A DNA stretch of 5,438 nucleotides from NCBI GenBank assembly GCA_018814055.1, contig JAHJAL010000062.1:1-5438 (forward strand). Direction: 5' to 3'. Of this stretch, positions 5,284 to 5,438 are shown one piece after another. Positions within the stretch are counted from its first letter, which is position 1. Each line of letters opens with the position of its first letter. Position numbers and translations under genes: made by a program. The notes under the pieces were generated by a model that saw nothing but the letters and a program-made list of their open reading frames with translations, had not been told where the DNA came from and made no database searches. This DNA is from Patescibacteria group bacterium. GTDB lineage: Bacteria; Patescibacteriota; JAHJAL01.

Positions 5284-5438
5284 CATTTTTTACATTTTAA
5301 ATAATAATTCAATCAATCACCTTATACGCAAAAAAGCAGAGCATAATATATAGACTCAAATTTATTTGTAATCGACTCATCCAGCTCCGGCACCTAACCA
5401 GTAGGCTTTACAGGTTCAGAACGATATAAACTATCTTG
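5284..5438. other. AT-rich region upstream of pepA, no complete gene seen
   Basis: No complete gene, tRNA or known riboswitch consensus could be recognised. On the minus strand, one frame entering from the window edge reads QDSLYRSEPVKPTG and stops at 5394, possibly the tail of an upstream gene but too short to identify. No well-spaced -35/-10 pair for pepA stands out between here and the hairpin, so the pepA promoter is unresolved. The segment 5371-5438 is less AT-rich than 5251-5350. Confidence 0.35.

Noticed and set aside
5371..5438. tRNA-like fragments such as GGTTCAGA and, on the minus strand, GTGCCGGAGCTGG
   Set aside because: No acceptor, D, anticodon and T arms could be assembled on either strand.

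Overview
The window looks like a chromosomal fragment of a Candidate Phyla Radiation (Patescibacteria) bacterium. The support is indirect: a MurE-type ligase without the usual N-terminal UDP-binding domain, a bacterial TMEM43-family membrane protein, a FemAB-family transferase, small compact genes, and AT-rich intergenic DNA. This lineage call is an inference from gene style, because no rRNA or ribosomal protein is present. TGA ends the aminopeptidase gene at the expected family length, so the recoded UGA=Gly lineages (SR1, Gracilibacteria) are unlikely.

Layout: positions 1-969 (+) hold a 5'-truncated FemAB-family peptidoglycan branching transferase. Positions 970-1227 are a gene-free gap dominated by a 189-bp element with perfect 45-bp terminal inverted repeats (978-1022 and 1122-1166), followed by a possible promoter and a strong ribosome binding site. 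Positions 1228-2571 (+) hold the MurE-like ligase. Its stop codon and that of the convergent TMEM43-family gene (2579-3625, -) sit in the two arms of one short hairpin, a compact terminator. Positions 3626-3729 carry promoter-like boxes for the TMEM43 gene. Positions 3730-5235 (-) hold an M17 leucyl aminopeptidase (PepA) with every catalytic residue intact. Positions 5251-5438 contain no convincing complete gene, but a GAAA-capped hairpin followed by eight T lies immediately 5' of the pepA ribosome binding site.

How the genes relate: FemAB and MurE both act on the peptidoglycan stem peptide. MurE adds residue 3 and FemAB-type enzymes branch from the stem peptide, so the left half reads as a cell-wall peptide module now split by the inverted-repeat element. 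The MurE specificity loop (DNPR in DAP-type enzymes) is EDSW here, so the third residue cannot be assumed to be meso-DAP. The right half, aminopeptidase plus TMEM43-family membrane protein, is on the opposite strand with no evident functional link to the wall genes.

The + strand is rich in C and poor in G in genes of both orientations, which points to a replication-strand bias. The most unusual feature is the long inverted-repeat element between femAB and murE. The shared stop-codon hairpin and the pepA leader hairpin are the next most interesting. I see no clear new multi-gene system.
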